NCBI GenBank assembly: GCA_016712355.1
Contig: JADJRF010000005.1
Location: forward strand, 558,001 to 622,000
From: Vampirovibrionales bacterium
Lineage (GTDB): Bacteria; Cyanobacteriota; Vampirovibrionia; Vampirovibrionales; Vampirovibrionaceae
Length of the DNA: 64,000 bases
Direction of reading: 5' to 3'
Part shown: positions 24,663 to 33,295 of the stretch, one piece after another
Position numbering within the stretch: position 1 is the stretch's first letter
Layout of the letters: the number at the start of each line of letters is the position of its first letter
Program-made: the position numbers and the translations under genes
Notes under the pieces: model-generated
Told to the model about the DNA's origin: nothing
The model's input: the letters and a program-made list of their open reading frames with translations, nothing else
Database searches by the model: none

Positions 24663-25922
24663 ATGAGCCTGATTATAAGGACATTCGACTATTGGCGTAA
24701 AATAAATCGCCATAACGTCCGCCTGCTTGCGATCCGGGCGTTTGTTTGCGTAGCGCTTGCTGGCACAACGGCTGACGCGAGCGCCCAAAACAGTTTTCAG
24801 GATCCACCGCCAGAATCGGCGATTAAGGCGATTCCGGCCCATGTGGGCGATATTGTCCAGCCCTTTCGCCATGACGGGCGCGACGCCGCCGTGATGACGC
24901 CGCCGGGAGACATTCCGCTGGCGCGAAAAGTAGGCGATAGCGGACGTATGATGCCGGTTACGTATCTGAAAGGACGCGTCAGCAGCCAGGAAGGACGCTA
25001 TATTTTAGGACCCGGCGACAAAATCGATATGAAAATCCGTGATTTGAGCGCCTACGACCAACGCTTTGACATTCGCCCGGATGGCTACGCGTCTATTCAT
25101 CCTTTTGGCGAGTTTTACATCGCCGGCAGCGATCTTGCCGGGCTGGAAACCTGGCTGGAAGAGAAATTCCGGTTTTACCTGAAACAACCTGTCATCACGC
25201 TCAGCGTTCCTGAATTGCGCCCGGCGCTTATTTATATTTCGGGCGCCGTTCGTCGCCCCGGCACTTACCAGTTTATCCGTCAAGGGCAAAATAACTCCAC
25301 CATCGCCAGCGAGCTACAAGAGAAGATGGAATTGACGCTGACCAACGTACTCAAGCGAGCAGGCGGTCTGACCCTCTTCTCTGATCTTCGTCACATCGCC
25401 GTGCGCCATAATGAAACCGGCATTCAAGACGACTACGATCTAATGGATTTATTGCTGAAAGGCGATAATCGCGACATCTGGCTGATGCCCGGCGACACGG
25501 TTTCGGTTCCCGCCGCGTCGGCGCCCATGTCTCCCGAACTCTTCCGGCTCGTGTGCCGCTCTACGTTTTATGGCGAAAAATTCCCTGTTATTGTGCTGGG
25601 CGCCGTTGAAAAGCAGGGAGAAATCCAGATCGATCCCAATAACAATTCGCTGAATGCCGCCGTTTCACTGGCGGGCGGCTTTAAGTCCTATTCCCGCGAA
25701 AGCGTCGTCCTGGTACAGCGTCCGACCCAGCAAGGCAGCTTCAGCCAATTCCGCATCGATCGCCGCAAGGTCAACTTCGAGCTGATGGCAGGCGACGTCG
25801 TCTATGTGGCTGACAGCAAGCTGTCCAGCGTACGCGACGGCCTCCAGCTCCTGAGTCAGATGACCCAGCCATTTTTCTTCGTGACAGGCGGCATGTCCAA
25901 CATCAATAATATGGTCAAGTAA
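24663..25922 (+). CDS. Wza-like polysaccharide export protein
   Basis: About 419 residues from ATG 24663; GTG 24657 or 24639 are other in-frame starts. A signal-like segment (VRLLAIRAFVCVALAGTTADASA) lacks a lipobox cysteine. A Poly_export domain (YILGPGDKIDMKIRD, then RPDGYASIHPFGEFYIAG) is followed by two SLBB segments (ALIYISGAVRRPGTYQF and FPVIVLGAVEKQGEI). This is the architecture of outer-membrane capsule/exopolysaccharide channel proteins. It opens a tightly packed polysaccharide cluster. No Wzc-type kinase is in the window. Confidence 0.88.
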   Translation: MSLIIRTFDYWRKINRHNVRLLAIRAFVCVALAGTTADASAQNSFQDPPPESAIKAIPAHVGDIVQPFRHDGRDAAVMTPPGDIPLARKVGDSGRMMPVTYLKGRVSSQEGRYILGPGDKIDMKIRDLSAYDQRFDIRPDGYASIHPFGEFYIAGSDLAGLETWLEEKFRFYLKQPVITLSVPELRPALIYISGAVRRPGTYQFIRQGQNNSTIASELQEKMELTLTNVLKRAGGLTLFSDLRHIAVRHNETGIQDDYDLMDLLLKGDNRDIWLMPGDTVSVPAASAPMSPELFRLVCRSTFYGEKFPVIVLGAVEKQGEIQIDPNNNSLNAAVSLAGGFKSYSRESVVLVQRPTQQGSFSQFRIDRRKVNFELMAGDVVYVADSKLSSVRDGLQLLSQMTQPFFFVTGGMSNINNMVK

Positions 25923-25943
25923 CGCCCAACGCAGGGAGCCTTC

Positions 25944-27074
25944 ATGCTGATTCCCGTGATTCTGTCCGGCGGCGCCGGGTCGCGGCTATGGCCCATCTCT
26001 CGGCCAGAGCGGCCCAAGCAGTTTTTGTCGCTCTCAGGCAGCGACAGCGGCCATAGCCTTCTTCAGGAAACGCTTCTGAGGCTCTCAGGCCTGCCCGACC
26101 TCGACGCGCCTATTCTCATCTGCAACGACGACCACCGCTTCCTGCTCGCCGAACAACTCCGCGCCCTGAATATTCGTCCAACCGCGATCTTACTGGAGCC
26201 CATCGGACGTAATACGGCGCCAGCCGTCGCATTCGCCGCTCTGGAGGCTGTACGTCGCGATCCCGACGCGACGCTGCTGGTCCTACCCTCCGATCACGCC
26301 ATTACCGATGCAGAAGCCTTTCGCGCCGTGGCGCAGGCCGCTTGCCAAGCGGCTCAGGCGGGTTATCTCACCACGTTCGGAATTCAACCGGACGCGCCCA
26401 AAACCGGATACGGCTATATTCAACGCGGCGAACCGCTTGAAGACCTTGGCGCAACAGGGGATTACACGCTTTATGCCGTCAGCCGCTTTGTAGAAAAACC
26501 AGACAAACTGACGGCGCGCGAATTTGTGCGCGCAGGCGATTTTTTCTGGAATAGCGGGATGTTCGTCTTTCGCGCCGATCGATATCTTGAAGAACTAACG
26601 CTGTTTCAGCCAGCGATGCGCGCCGCGTGCGAGCAGGCGTTAGACTTGGCGCGGCGCGATGCTGATTTTACCCGATTGGACAGAGCCTCTCTGGAGACAT
26701 GTCCTTCGGGCTCGATTGACTACGCCGTCATGGAAAAAACCGCGCACGCAGCCGTTGCGCCGGTGGAAATGGGCTGGAACGACATCGGTTCCTGGCGCGC
26801 CCTCTGGGAAATGGGCATGAAAGACGCCAACGATAATGCTGTCTTGCGGGAAGGCCCCGGACGCGTTTTTCTGGAAGAATCGCAAGACTGTCTTATTTAC
26901 GCCCAGACGCCCGGAAAAACCGTCGCAGCGCTGGGGGTGGCGGGACTGATTATTGTCGATGCGGGCGACGCCTTACTCGTGGCGCATAAGAGCCAAGAGC
27001 AAGCCGTTCGACGTCTTGCGCGCGCCGCCGCGTCCCAAAATGCCGAGGAGACGTCTCATGTCGGCGCAACCTGA
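25944..27074 (+). CDS. manC: Mannose-1-phosphate guanylyltransferase
   Basis: 376 residues. The pyrophosphorylase signature GGAGSRLWPISRPERPKQFL is at the N-terminus, with the later FVEKPDKLTAREFV and FFWNSGMFVF motifs of the GMP family. It makes GDP-mannose from mannose-1-phosphate and GTP. The C-terminal isomerase domain of bifunctional ManC/AlgA proteins is absent; the protein ends after VVDAGDALLVAHKSQEQAV. Ribosome-binding site GGGAG precedes the ATG. Its presence suggests a mannose- or fucose-containing polymer. Confidence 0.93.
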   Translation: MLIPVILSGGAGSRLWPISRPERPKQFLSLSGSDSGHSLLQETLLRLSGLPDLDAPILICNDDHRFLLAEQLRALNIRPTAILLEPIGRNTAPAVAFAALEAVRRDPDATLLVLPSDHAITDAEAFRAVAQAACQAAQAGYLTTFGIQPDAPKTGYGYIQRGEPLEDLGATGDYTLYAVSRFVEKPDKLTAREFVRAGDFFWNSGMFVFRADRYLEELTLFQPAMRAACEQALDLARRDADFTRLDRASLETCPSGSIDYAVMEKTAHAAVAPVEMGWNDIGSWRALWEMGMKDANDNAVLREGPGRVFLEESQDCLIYAQTPGKTVAALGVAGLIIVDAGDALLVAHKSQEQAVRRLARAAASQNAEETSHVGAT

Positions 27075-28404
27075 AACCATGACCCGACATACCACCCGAT
27101 GGCGCGGGCGCCTCACCGCCGTTCGACGCAACATGACCGACGCGAGGGCGCTCAACTGGACTTTGCTGGATCAAGGGCTGGTAAGCGGGGTGAACTTCCT
27201 CACCGGCATTGTCCTGGCCCGTTGTCTGGGGTTGGAAGCATTTGGACGCTTTTCGGCGGTATGGCTGGCGATTTCGCTTGCTGCGACGTTGCAAATGGCC
27301 ATGATTCTGGCGCCGATGATGAGCATCGGTCCTCAACAAAACGCCGACGATGAGCCCGCTTACTACGGCGCCGCGCTCCTACAGCAACTCATCGCCGCCT
27401 TGATCGGTTTTATCCTGCTGGGTCTCGGCGCCGAAGCCCTGGGTCGATACGCCCCTCAATGGGGCTTGACCGGGTTGGGCCTCCCTATTGCCCTGACACT
27501 GGTCACATGCCAGCTTCAGGAATTTCTGAGACGTTATTTCTTTACGCTCAGACGGTATCAGGCAGCTTTTATTAATGACGTCCTGAGCTACGGATCGCAG
27601 GCGGCGTTGCTAGGGGCGTGGATATTTGCCCCACAAGCTTTCGGCGGCCCTTCTCTGGAAGCTGCGCTCTGGATCATCGCCGCCACATCGGGGCTTGCGG
27701 CGGCGGTCGGACTCGCTTCGCTCACGCCGATGAAAATCGAAGAAGAGTTTTTCTGGCCGGCATTTCGACGCAACTGGCGCAGCGCCCGCTGGCTCAGCGG
27801 CTCCGCCGTGCTGCAATGGATGTCCGGCTCCACCCTCATTCTCGCCGCCGGATGGTGGCTTGGCCCTGCGGCGGTCGGCGCTCTGAAGGCCGCCCAGAAT
27901 ATTGTCGGCGTGGCGCATATTCTGTTTAACGCCTTCTCCAATTTTATCCCCGTCCGTCTGGCGTCTCTCCTGCGGCATCGGGGGGCGGCGGCCATGTCGA
28001 TCAGTTTACGACGGACCACTCTATTAGGCGCCGTGGGCACCCTGGCGTTACTGGCGCCTGCAATCGTCGCGCCGAATGCGTTAATGACGCTTTTTTATGG
28101 AGCGGATTTCGGCCAGTACGCGGGCGTGGTCATCGGATTCGCTCTCACGTACGGTCTTGCATTCTTTGCGCAGCAATTAACCTTCGCCTTACGAGCCATG
28201 GAAGAGGCCCGTCCTATCTTTCTGGGTTATCTTGTGACGGCGGCGGCCAGCGTCGCGTTGGCCTGGCCCTTAATTCACCTGATGGGACTTAATGGCGTCG
28301 CCGTAGGCCTGGTCTTACTGGCAGGCTTGAATCTGGCGACGTTATGGGCAGGCTATCGGCGCGCCAGACAAGCGTATCTTACGAAGCGGCAGGACATGGC
28401 CTGA
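27058..28404 (+). CDS. Polysaccharide flippase (MOP superfamily, Wzx-like)
   Basis: 448 residues from ATG 27058, preceded by GAGGAG 8 nt upstream and overlapping manC by 17 bp; a longer frame from 26953 is not needed. Twelve or more hydrophobic segments are visible, beginning NWTLLDQGLVSGVNFLTGIVL and LGLEAFGRFSAVWLAISLAA, a common Wzx/RfbX start. The protein should move lipid-linked oligosaccharide units across the inner membrane. It overlaps the next glycosyltransferase gene by the shared TGATG. No Wzy polymerase was identified in the window. Confidence 0.87.
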   Translation: MSAQPETMTRHTTRWRGRLTAVRRNMTDARALNWTLLDQGLVSGVNFLTGIVLARCLGLEAFGRFSAVWLAISLAATLQMAMILAPMMSIGPQQNADDEPAYYGAALLQQLIAALIGFILLGLGAEALGRYAPQWGLTGLGLPIALTLVTCQLQEFLRRYFFTLRRYQAAFINDVLSYGSQAALLGAWIFAPQAFGGPSLEAALWIIAATSGLAAAVGLASLTPMKIEEEFFWPAFRRNWRSARWLSGSAVLQWMSGSTLILAAGWWLGPAAVGALKAAQNIVGVAHILFNAFSNFIPVRLASLLRHRGAAAMSISLRRTTLLGAVGTLALLAPAIVAPNALMTLFYGADFGQYAGVVIGFALTYGLAFFAQQLTFALRAMEEARPIFLGYLVTAAASVALAWPLIHLMGLNGVAVGLVLLAGLNLATLWAGYRRARQAYLTKRQDMA

Positions 28405-29363
28405 TGTCTTCAAAGGACGCCGCAATCGCGCTTAGCGTCCTGATGCCTGCGTTCAACGCCGGGCGATTTCTGCAGGAGGCCATCAACAGCGTCCGGGCGC
28501 AGACGTGGCCCCACTGGACGCTATGGATTATTGACGACGGCTCCACAGACGGTTCCGGCGCGCTCATGGACGCCGCCGCCCGAGAAGACCCCGAACGAAT
28601 CCGGGTATTACGTCACGAGAATTGCGGTATGGGCGAATCATTGAATCGCGCGCTGGCAGTGGCGTCCACTGAGTGGGTTGCCCGTATGGACGCGGATGAT
28701 GTGATGTTTCCCGAACGCTTGTCGCGACAAATCGATTTCCTGAACCAGCATCCCGACATCAGCGTCACTTCCTGTCTTGCCGTTTATATGGATTCGCAAG
28801 GGCGGAGCTTTGGACGGACGGCCAGTGAATTGCTGAGCCCGCAAGCCTTTGATCGCGCATTAAGAACGGGCGAAGCGATTGGCTTGCTGCATCCCGGCGT
28901 GGTGATGCGACGCGAGGCAGCGCTTGGCGTCGGCGGCTACCGGGGACAGTTCTGGCCTGCAGACGATATCGACCTATGGGCCAGACTGGCGGAAGCCGGG
29001 CATCGCATTCTGGTCCAGCCGGAAACGCTAATGGCCTATCGCTTGCACGAGGAATCCGTAATCACCTCTCAATTTAGAGCCGGTCGTCTTCAATATGACT
29101 GGGTACGGGCTTGCATGGCCGCTCGAAGACGCCGCCAGCCGGAGCCTTCGCGCGAGATTTTTCTGGCGGAACGCGAAAAAGCGCCTTGGGGCGTTAAGCT
29201 TCAACGCGAACGCAAGCTGCTCGCCAAGCAATTGTATCGCCAGGCCGGTCAGGATCACCTTAACGGACGGCGCGTTCAAGCGTTAGCAGCCATGGCGGGG
29301 GCTGCGCTCTTGCAGCCGCGGTATACGTTGACGCGATTGCGTCGCCAGTGGACGATTTCGTAA
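28404..29363 (+). CDS. Family 2 glycosyltransferase
   Basis: 319 residues from ATG 28404 (TGATG overlap with the flippase stop). GT2 motifs: ALSVLMPAFNAGRFLQEAI, WIIDDGSTDGS, WVARMDADDVMFPERL (DXD) and the acceptor-side GGYRGQFWPADDIDLWARL. It should transfer a sugar from a nucleotide donor to the growing repeat unit on the cytoplasmic membrane face. The ~80-residue basic C-terminus (KLQRERKLLAKQLYRQAG) probably binds the membrane. Donor and linkage are unknown. Translation appears coupled on both sides. Confidence 0.9.
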   Translation: MSSKDAAIALSVLMPAFNAGRFLQEAINSVRAQTWPHWTLWIIDDGSTDGSGALMDAAAREDPERIRVLRHENCGMGESLNRALAVASTEWVARMDADDVMFPERLSRQIDFLNQHPDISVTSCLAVYMDSQGRSFGRTASELLSPQAFDRALRTGEAIGLLHPGVVMRREAALGVGGYRGQFWPADDIDLWARLAEAGHRILVQPETLMAYRLHEESVITSQFRAGRLQYDWVRACMAARRRRQPEPSREIFLAEREKAPWGVKLQRERKLLAKQLYRQAGQDHLNGRRVQALAAMAGAALLQPRYTLTRLRRQWTIS

Positions 29364-31174
29364 TGTCAGGCGAGGCCAAGCCCTTAGTACTGGCTTTGCT
29401 CGGCCCGGACGGCTGTGGCAAAACCGCGCTGATTCAGGCATTGAAGCAGCGCTGGGGCGCGCCAATCACCTATTGTCATCTGAGACCCCGCTTTGGCAAA
29501 GCGGTCCAGGCGCTGGGGCAAGCGCCGCTGGAGCCGCCTCATGGCCAAGCCCCGCGCAGTGTTTTATCCTCCACGCTTAAGCTGGCGTATTTCGCCTGCG
29601 ATTACCTGTGGGGAATGCCGCGATTACGCCGTCAGGCCCGACGCGCCAGCGCAAGAGCGCGAAGTTCGCATGAACGACCGCCTCTGATTATTTTTGATCG
29701 TTATTTTCACGATGTGATCATCGACCCCAAACGCTACCGCTACGCCGGTCCTCCATGGCTGGCAAGCGTGGTGTCACGCTGGATCCCAAAGCCAGATGTC
29801 ATGATCGCCTTAAATGCGCCGCCGGATATTTTACGGGCGCGCAAGCAGGAGCTGAGCCCCGAAGCGTGCGCCTCTCTGGCTACGGCTTATCAAGGGTTCA
29901 TCGCGCAGTATCCGGGCGGACGCAGCCTCGATGCGACACAGCCTATCGAGACGGTGTGCGCGCAAACGATTGAGATTTTGTCAACGCTCGCCCAAGCGCT
30001 GGATCCCCCGGCCTTTGACCCTGCTATCGCCCCTCTGGCAAATGCCTTAAGCGCGCGGACAGGAGAGCAGGCGTCGTTAGGCATCGGGCCCTCGCGTTAC
30101 TGGATCGTGCGCACTGCGGCAGGCGCGCCGCGCTGGATTCTACCGCGTTCTGAGCGGCGCATTGCGTCTAAAGCGTTGTCTGGCTGGCGCCCTTACGGTC
30201 GACTTTCCGCGCTGGGATGGGCGGCATTTCGTCTGTGCTATCGCATTGGCGCATTGGGGCTCTGGCCGCGCGCGCAAGCCTTACGCGTTCAGACGGCGCA
30301 GAAAACGCTTCCAGCTTTCTACGTTGGGACGCCGTGCCATTGCCAGAAATGGCTCGCCTTTGATGGGGAGGCGCAAACGGGCGCATTGACGCAAATTTCC
30401 AAGTGGGGAGTCGCTCCGGGCGCATCGGCGCTCATCGCTCGCGAGCGCGACGCGCTGAGGCAATTGGCAACGTTTCCAGAAAACATCCGTCCTCTTGCGC
30501 CCGGCCTGTTGTCGGCCGCAGGAAATCCAGAGAGCGCAGCGCTGGAGGCGCTATTACTAACGCCGTTATCAGGCGCGCCCTCCGGGCGGCGTTTACGCGC
30601 CTATCATGGCGATTTTCTGAGACGTTTGCGTCTGCCAGACAAGACGCTCTCGCTAGGAGATGAATGCGAACGACTGCAGACGGGCTTTTACGACTGGAAA
30701 AGCCTTAGCCAGAAACAAGTCAGCGTCATTGAAACGCAACTGGCCGCCATTTCCAGCCAAACAGCGCTGCCTGCGGTGATGGCCCATGGCGATTTCGCGC
30801 CGTGGAATCTCAAACGTCAGGCAGATGGTCAATTGGGCGCCGTCGATTGGGAATGGGCGCGCTGGCCCGCCTTACCGCTGCTGGATGCGTGCTATTTTTA
30901 CGCTATCCAATCGTTCACATTGGGAACGCCGCGCGATGCGCTGGCCGTGATTCGGCGCGATTCGGTCATTACACAGCTGCAGGCGGATTTCCTACCGGAT
31001 ATTCAAACGCTGGATGAGGATCTGTCTGGTGAAGTCGACTGGATAGAGCGCCTCTATGCATTTACGCTGCTTCAAATGGCGCTACAGCAGTTTGAGGATG
31101 GGAACGCGCAGGCAACGCCCGTCTTAGAATGGGCTTTGCTGGATTTAACGTCGCAAGACAAGGCGGCGTCATGA
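29363..31174 (+). CDS. Fused P-loop (thymidylate-kinase-like) and APH-fold kinase
   Basis: 603 residues from ATG 29363 (TAATG overlap with the GT2 stop). Residues 8-215 form a P-loop kinase: Walker A GPDGCGKT at 14-21, FDRYFHDVI near 113 and a lid-like DILRARKQEL. After a linker (~215-300), the C-terminal part is a protein-kinase-like/aminoglycoside-phosphotransferase fold with the Brenner motif HGDFAPWNL near 474 and the metal-binding VDWEWARW near 493. The N-terminal lobe before it is poorly defined. Similar modules occur in exopolysaccharide loci and may phosphorylate sugars or lipid carriers; this is inference. The pairing in one polypeptide is unusual. Confidence 0.75.
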   Translation: MSGEAKPLVLALLGPDGCGKTALIQALKQRWGAPITYCHLRPRFGKAVQALGQAPLEPPHGQAPRSVLSSTLKLAYFACDYLWGMPRLRRQARRASARARSSHERPPLIIFDRYFHDVIIDPKRYRYAGPPWLASVVSRWIPKPDVMIALNAPPDILRARKQELSPEACASLATAYQGFIAQYPGGRSLDATQPIETVCAQTIEILSTLAQALDPPAFDPAIAPLANALSARTGEQASLGIGPSRYWIVRTAAGAPRWILPRSERRIASKALSGWRPYGRLSALGWAAFRLCYRIGALGLWPRAQALRVQTAQKTLPAFYVGTPCHCQKWLAFDGEAQTGALTQISKWGVAPGASALIARERDALRQLATFPENIRPLAPGLLSAAGNPESAALEALLLTPLSGAPSGRRLRAYHGDFLRRLRLPDKTLSLGDECERLQTGFYDWKSLSQKQVSVIETQLAAISSQTALPAVMAHGDFAPWNLKRQADGQLGAVDWEWARWPALPLLDACYFYAIQSFTLGTPRDALAVIRRDSVITQLQADFLPDIQTLDEDLSGEVDWIERLYAFTLLQMALQQFEDGNAQATPVLEWALLDLTSQDKAAS

Positions 31175-32466
31175 AGATTTTGCTGTCGGCTTACGCATGC
31201 GCGCCGCAAATGGGATCAGATCCGGGCATCGGCTGGCAATGGGCGGTTCATCTGGCGCAAGCGGGGCACGATGTCACGGCGCTCACGCGTAACGCCAACC
31301 GAACGGCCATCGAAACCTTTCTGGCGACGCATCCGATGGCGAGCGTCGACGCAGGACGACTGCGCTTCGCCTATTACGACCTGCCGCGCTGGGCCAGCTT
31401 CTGGAAGAAAGGCTACCGAGGCATTCATCTGTACTATTTTTTATGGCAGGTCGGCGCGTTCTGGCGCGCGCGCGCCCTTCATCGCGCTGAGCAATTTGAT
31501 TGCGCGCATCATGCGACATTTGTCAGCGCCCGGCAGCCCAGCTTCATGGGATTATTGGGGATTCCCTTTATCTTTGGCCCCGTAGGCGGGGGCGAAACAT
31601 CCCCCTGGCAACTGCGAGAAGGATTCCCCTCAAAAGGATGGGCGTGGGAATTGATGCGCGATCTCAGCAATCGATGGGCGCAGGTGGACCCGTTGATGCG
31701 TCTCACCTTCGCCAGCGCCGAACGCATCTGGGCAGGTACGGGCGAGACGCTGCGGCTGATTCCCGCTCGTTACCACCCTAAAACAGCCCTGATGCCACTG
31801 GCCGCACTGACTGCGAGTGAAGCGGCAGGCGTCCCGGCTTCTGCGCCAATCGAAGCGACTTGCGATGCGCGTCCATTCCGCCTGCTGTGCGTCAGTCGAC
31901 TCTGGTACTGGAAAGGCGTTCATCTCGCGTTGGAAGCCGTGGCCCAACTGGCTTTGCGAGGCGTTCCGTGCCATTTCACCATTGTTGGCGAAGGGCCGCA
32001 GGCGGCCTGGCTTCGAGGGCGTTCGCGCGCTCTGGGCCTTGACCATCATCCCCACGCGCAGATTGAGTGGATTCCCCGCCTGCCGCGCGAAGAGCTGCTT
32101 TGTCGCTACGCCGACTACGACGCCTTTGTTTTCCCCAGTCTTCATGACTCTGGAGGATTCGTGGCGCTGGAAGCGATGGCAGCCGGACTCCCCGTGCTAT
32201 GCTGGAATTTGGGAGGCCCTGGCGTGATGGTCAATAACGCCTGCGGCAGGCGCATCGACGTTAACCGTCTCAGCAAGCGCCAGGCGGTGAGCAGACTGGT
32301 CGAAGCCCTCGCGGAACTCGCCGCGTCGCCGGATTTACGCGCAACGCTGGCAGAGGGAGCACGACGATGCGCCGCCCAGTTCCAGTGGTCCGCTCTGGTT
32401 GCGCAGGCTTATCCCTTAACGCAGGATTGTCCCCAACCGGTCATAGGAGCGCAGAAACGCGCATGA
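31171..32466 (+). CDS. Family 4 glycosyltransferase
   Basis: 431 residues from ATG 31171 (ATGA overlap with the kinase stop). GT-B fold: N-terminal KILLSAYACAPQMGSDPGIG with the glycine-rich acceptor loop, then FRLLCVSRLWYWKGVHLALEA and the donor-binding block VFPSLHDSGGFVALEAMAAG, the EX7E-type motif of GT4 enzymes. It should be a retaining transferase that adds a sugar to the lipid-linked oligosaccharide. The cluster context supports exopolysaccharide synthesis. Donor and acceptor are not readable. Confidence 0.9.
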   Translation: MKILLSAYACAPQMGSDPGIGWQWAVHLAQAGHDVTALTRNANRTAIETFLATHPMASVDAGRLRFAYYDLPRWASFWKKGYRGIHLYYFLWQVGAFWRARALHRAEQFDCAHHATFVSARQPSFMGLLGIPFIFGPVGGGETSPWQLREGFPSKGWAWELMRDLSNRWAQVDPLMRLTFASAERIWAGTGETLRLIPARYHPKTALMPLAALTASEAAGVPASAPIEATCDARPFRLLCVSRLWYWKGVHLALEAVAQLALRGVPCHFTIVGEGPQAAWLRGRSRALGLDHHPHAQIEWIPRLPREELLCRYADYDAFVFPSLHDSGGFVALEAMAAGLPVLCWNLGGPGVMVNNACGRRIDVNRLSKRQAVSRLVEALAELAASPDLRATLAEGARRCAAQFQWSALVAQAYPLTQDCPQPVIGAQKRA

Positions 32467-33191
32467 TTGTCCTGAATATCGGCTGCGGCGTCAAAACGAC
32501 CTCTGCTCCAGAGGTCGCGCATCTGGACTGGTCGATTTATCTGATTGTCAAGCGCAATCTGCTTCTGCGATGGCTCATTTGGCCGTTCTTGAGCGCACAG
32601 AGACGCGCGGCGCTGGAATCGCTGCCCGAAACCATTCGGGCTTACGATCTGCGCAAAGGCTTGCCTTACGCTGATAATAGCGTGGATGCGGCGTATCATT
32701 CGCATTTTCTGGAGCATCTGGATCGCGAGGCGGCGCCTGCTTTTCTGCGCGAAACGCTCCGCGCGCTGCGGCCCGGCGGCGTCCACCGCATTGTCGTCCC
32801 CGACTGGGAAGCGTTATGCCGTCAGTATTTGCAGAGCCTGGACGCCTGCCTGTCTCAGCCCGAGGATATCTCAACGCACGAATCGAAAATCGCCGAGATG
32901 CTAGAGCAAAGCGTGCGACGAGAACCGGCTGGCACCAGCCGTCAGCGCCCTATGCTGCGGTGGCTCGAAAATCGTCTGCTGGGAGACGCGCGCAAGCGCG
33001 GAGAGACGCATCAGTGGGCATACGATCGGGTCAGTTTGCAGGCGCTGTTAAAAGACGTCGGATTCTCGCAGACGCGCGTCGTCAGCTATGCTGAGAGCCA
33101 GATCCCGCACTGGAACGACTGGGGACTGGATCGCAACGCTGAAGGCGGAGAATACAAGCCCGGCTCGCTCTATATCGAAGCCATTAAATAA
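32463..33191 (+). CDS. SAM-dependent methyltransferase in the polysaccharide cluster
   Basis: 242 residues from ATG 32463 (ATGA overlap with the GT4 stop). It has an abbreviated motif I (VLNIGCGVKT), a post-motif HLDWSIYL and the Methyltransf_11 block DAAYHSHFLEHLDREAAPAF followed by LRPGGVHRIVVPDWE. It probably methylates a sugar of the exopolysaccharide. It is the last gene of the overlapping cluster; 104 bp separate it from murC. Confidence 0.83.
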   Translation: MIVLNIGCGVKTTSAPEVAHLDWSIYLIVKRNLLLRWLIWPFLSAQRRAALESLPETIRAYDLRKGLPYADNSVDAAYHSHFLEHLDREAAPAFLRETLRALRPGGVHRIVVPDWEALCRQYLQSLDACLSQPEDISTHESKIAEMLEQSVRREPAGTSRQRPMLRWLENRLLGDARKRGETHQWAYDRVSLQALLKDVGFSQTRVVSYAESQIPHWNDWGLDRNAEGGEYKPGSLYIEAIK

Positions 33192-33295
33192 GTGCCAATT
33201 TCTCTGGGGACGCTTTGATTTTAAGCGACAGATCTGGTCAAAGCGCGCCGCGACCGTTAGGATAGAGGAGCGCCCTTCCTCAGGAACGATTGCTC

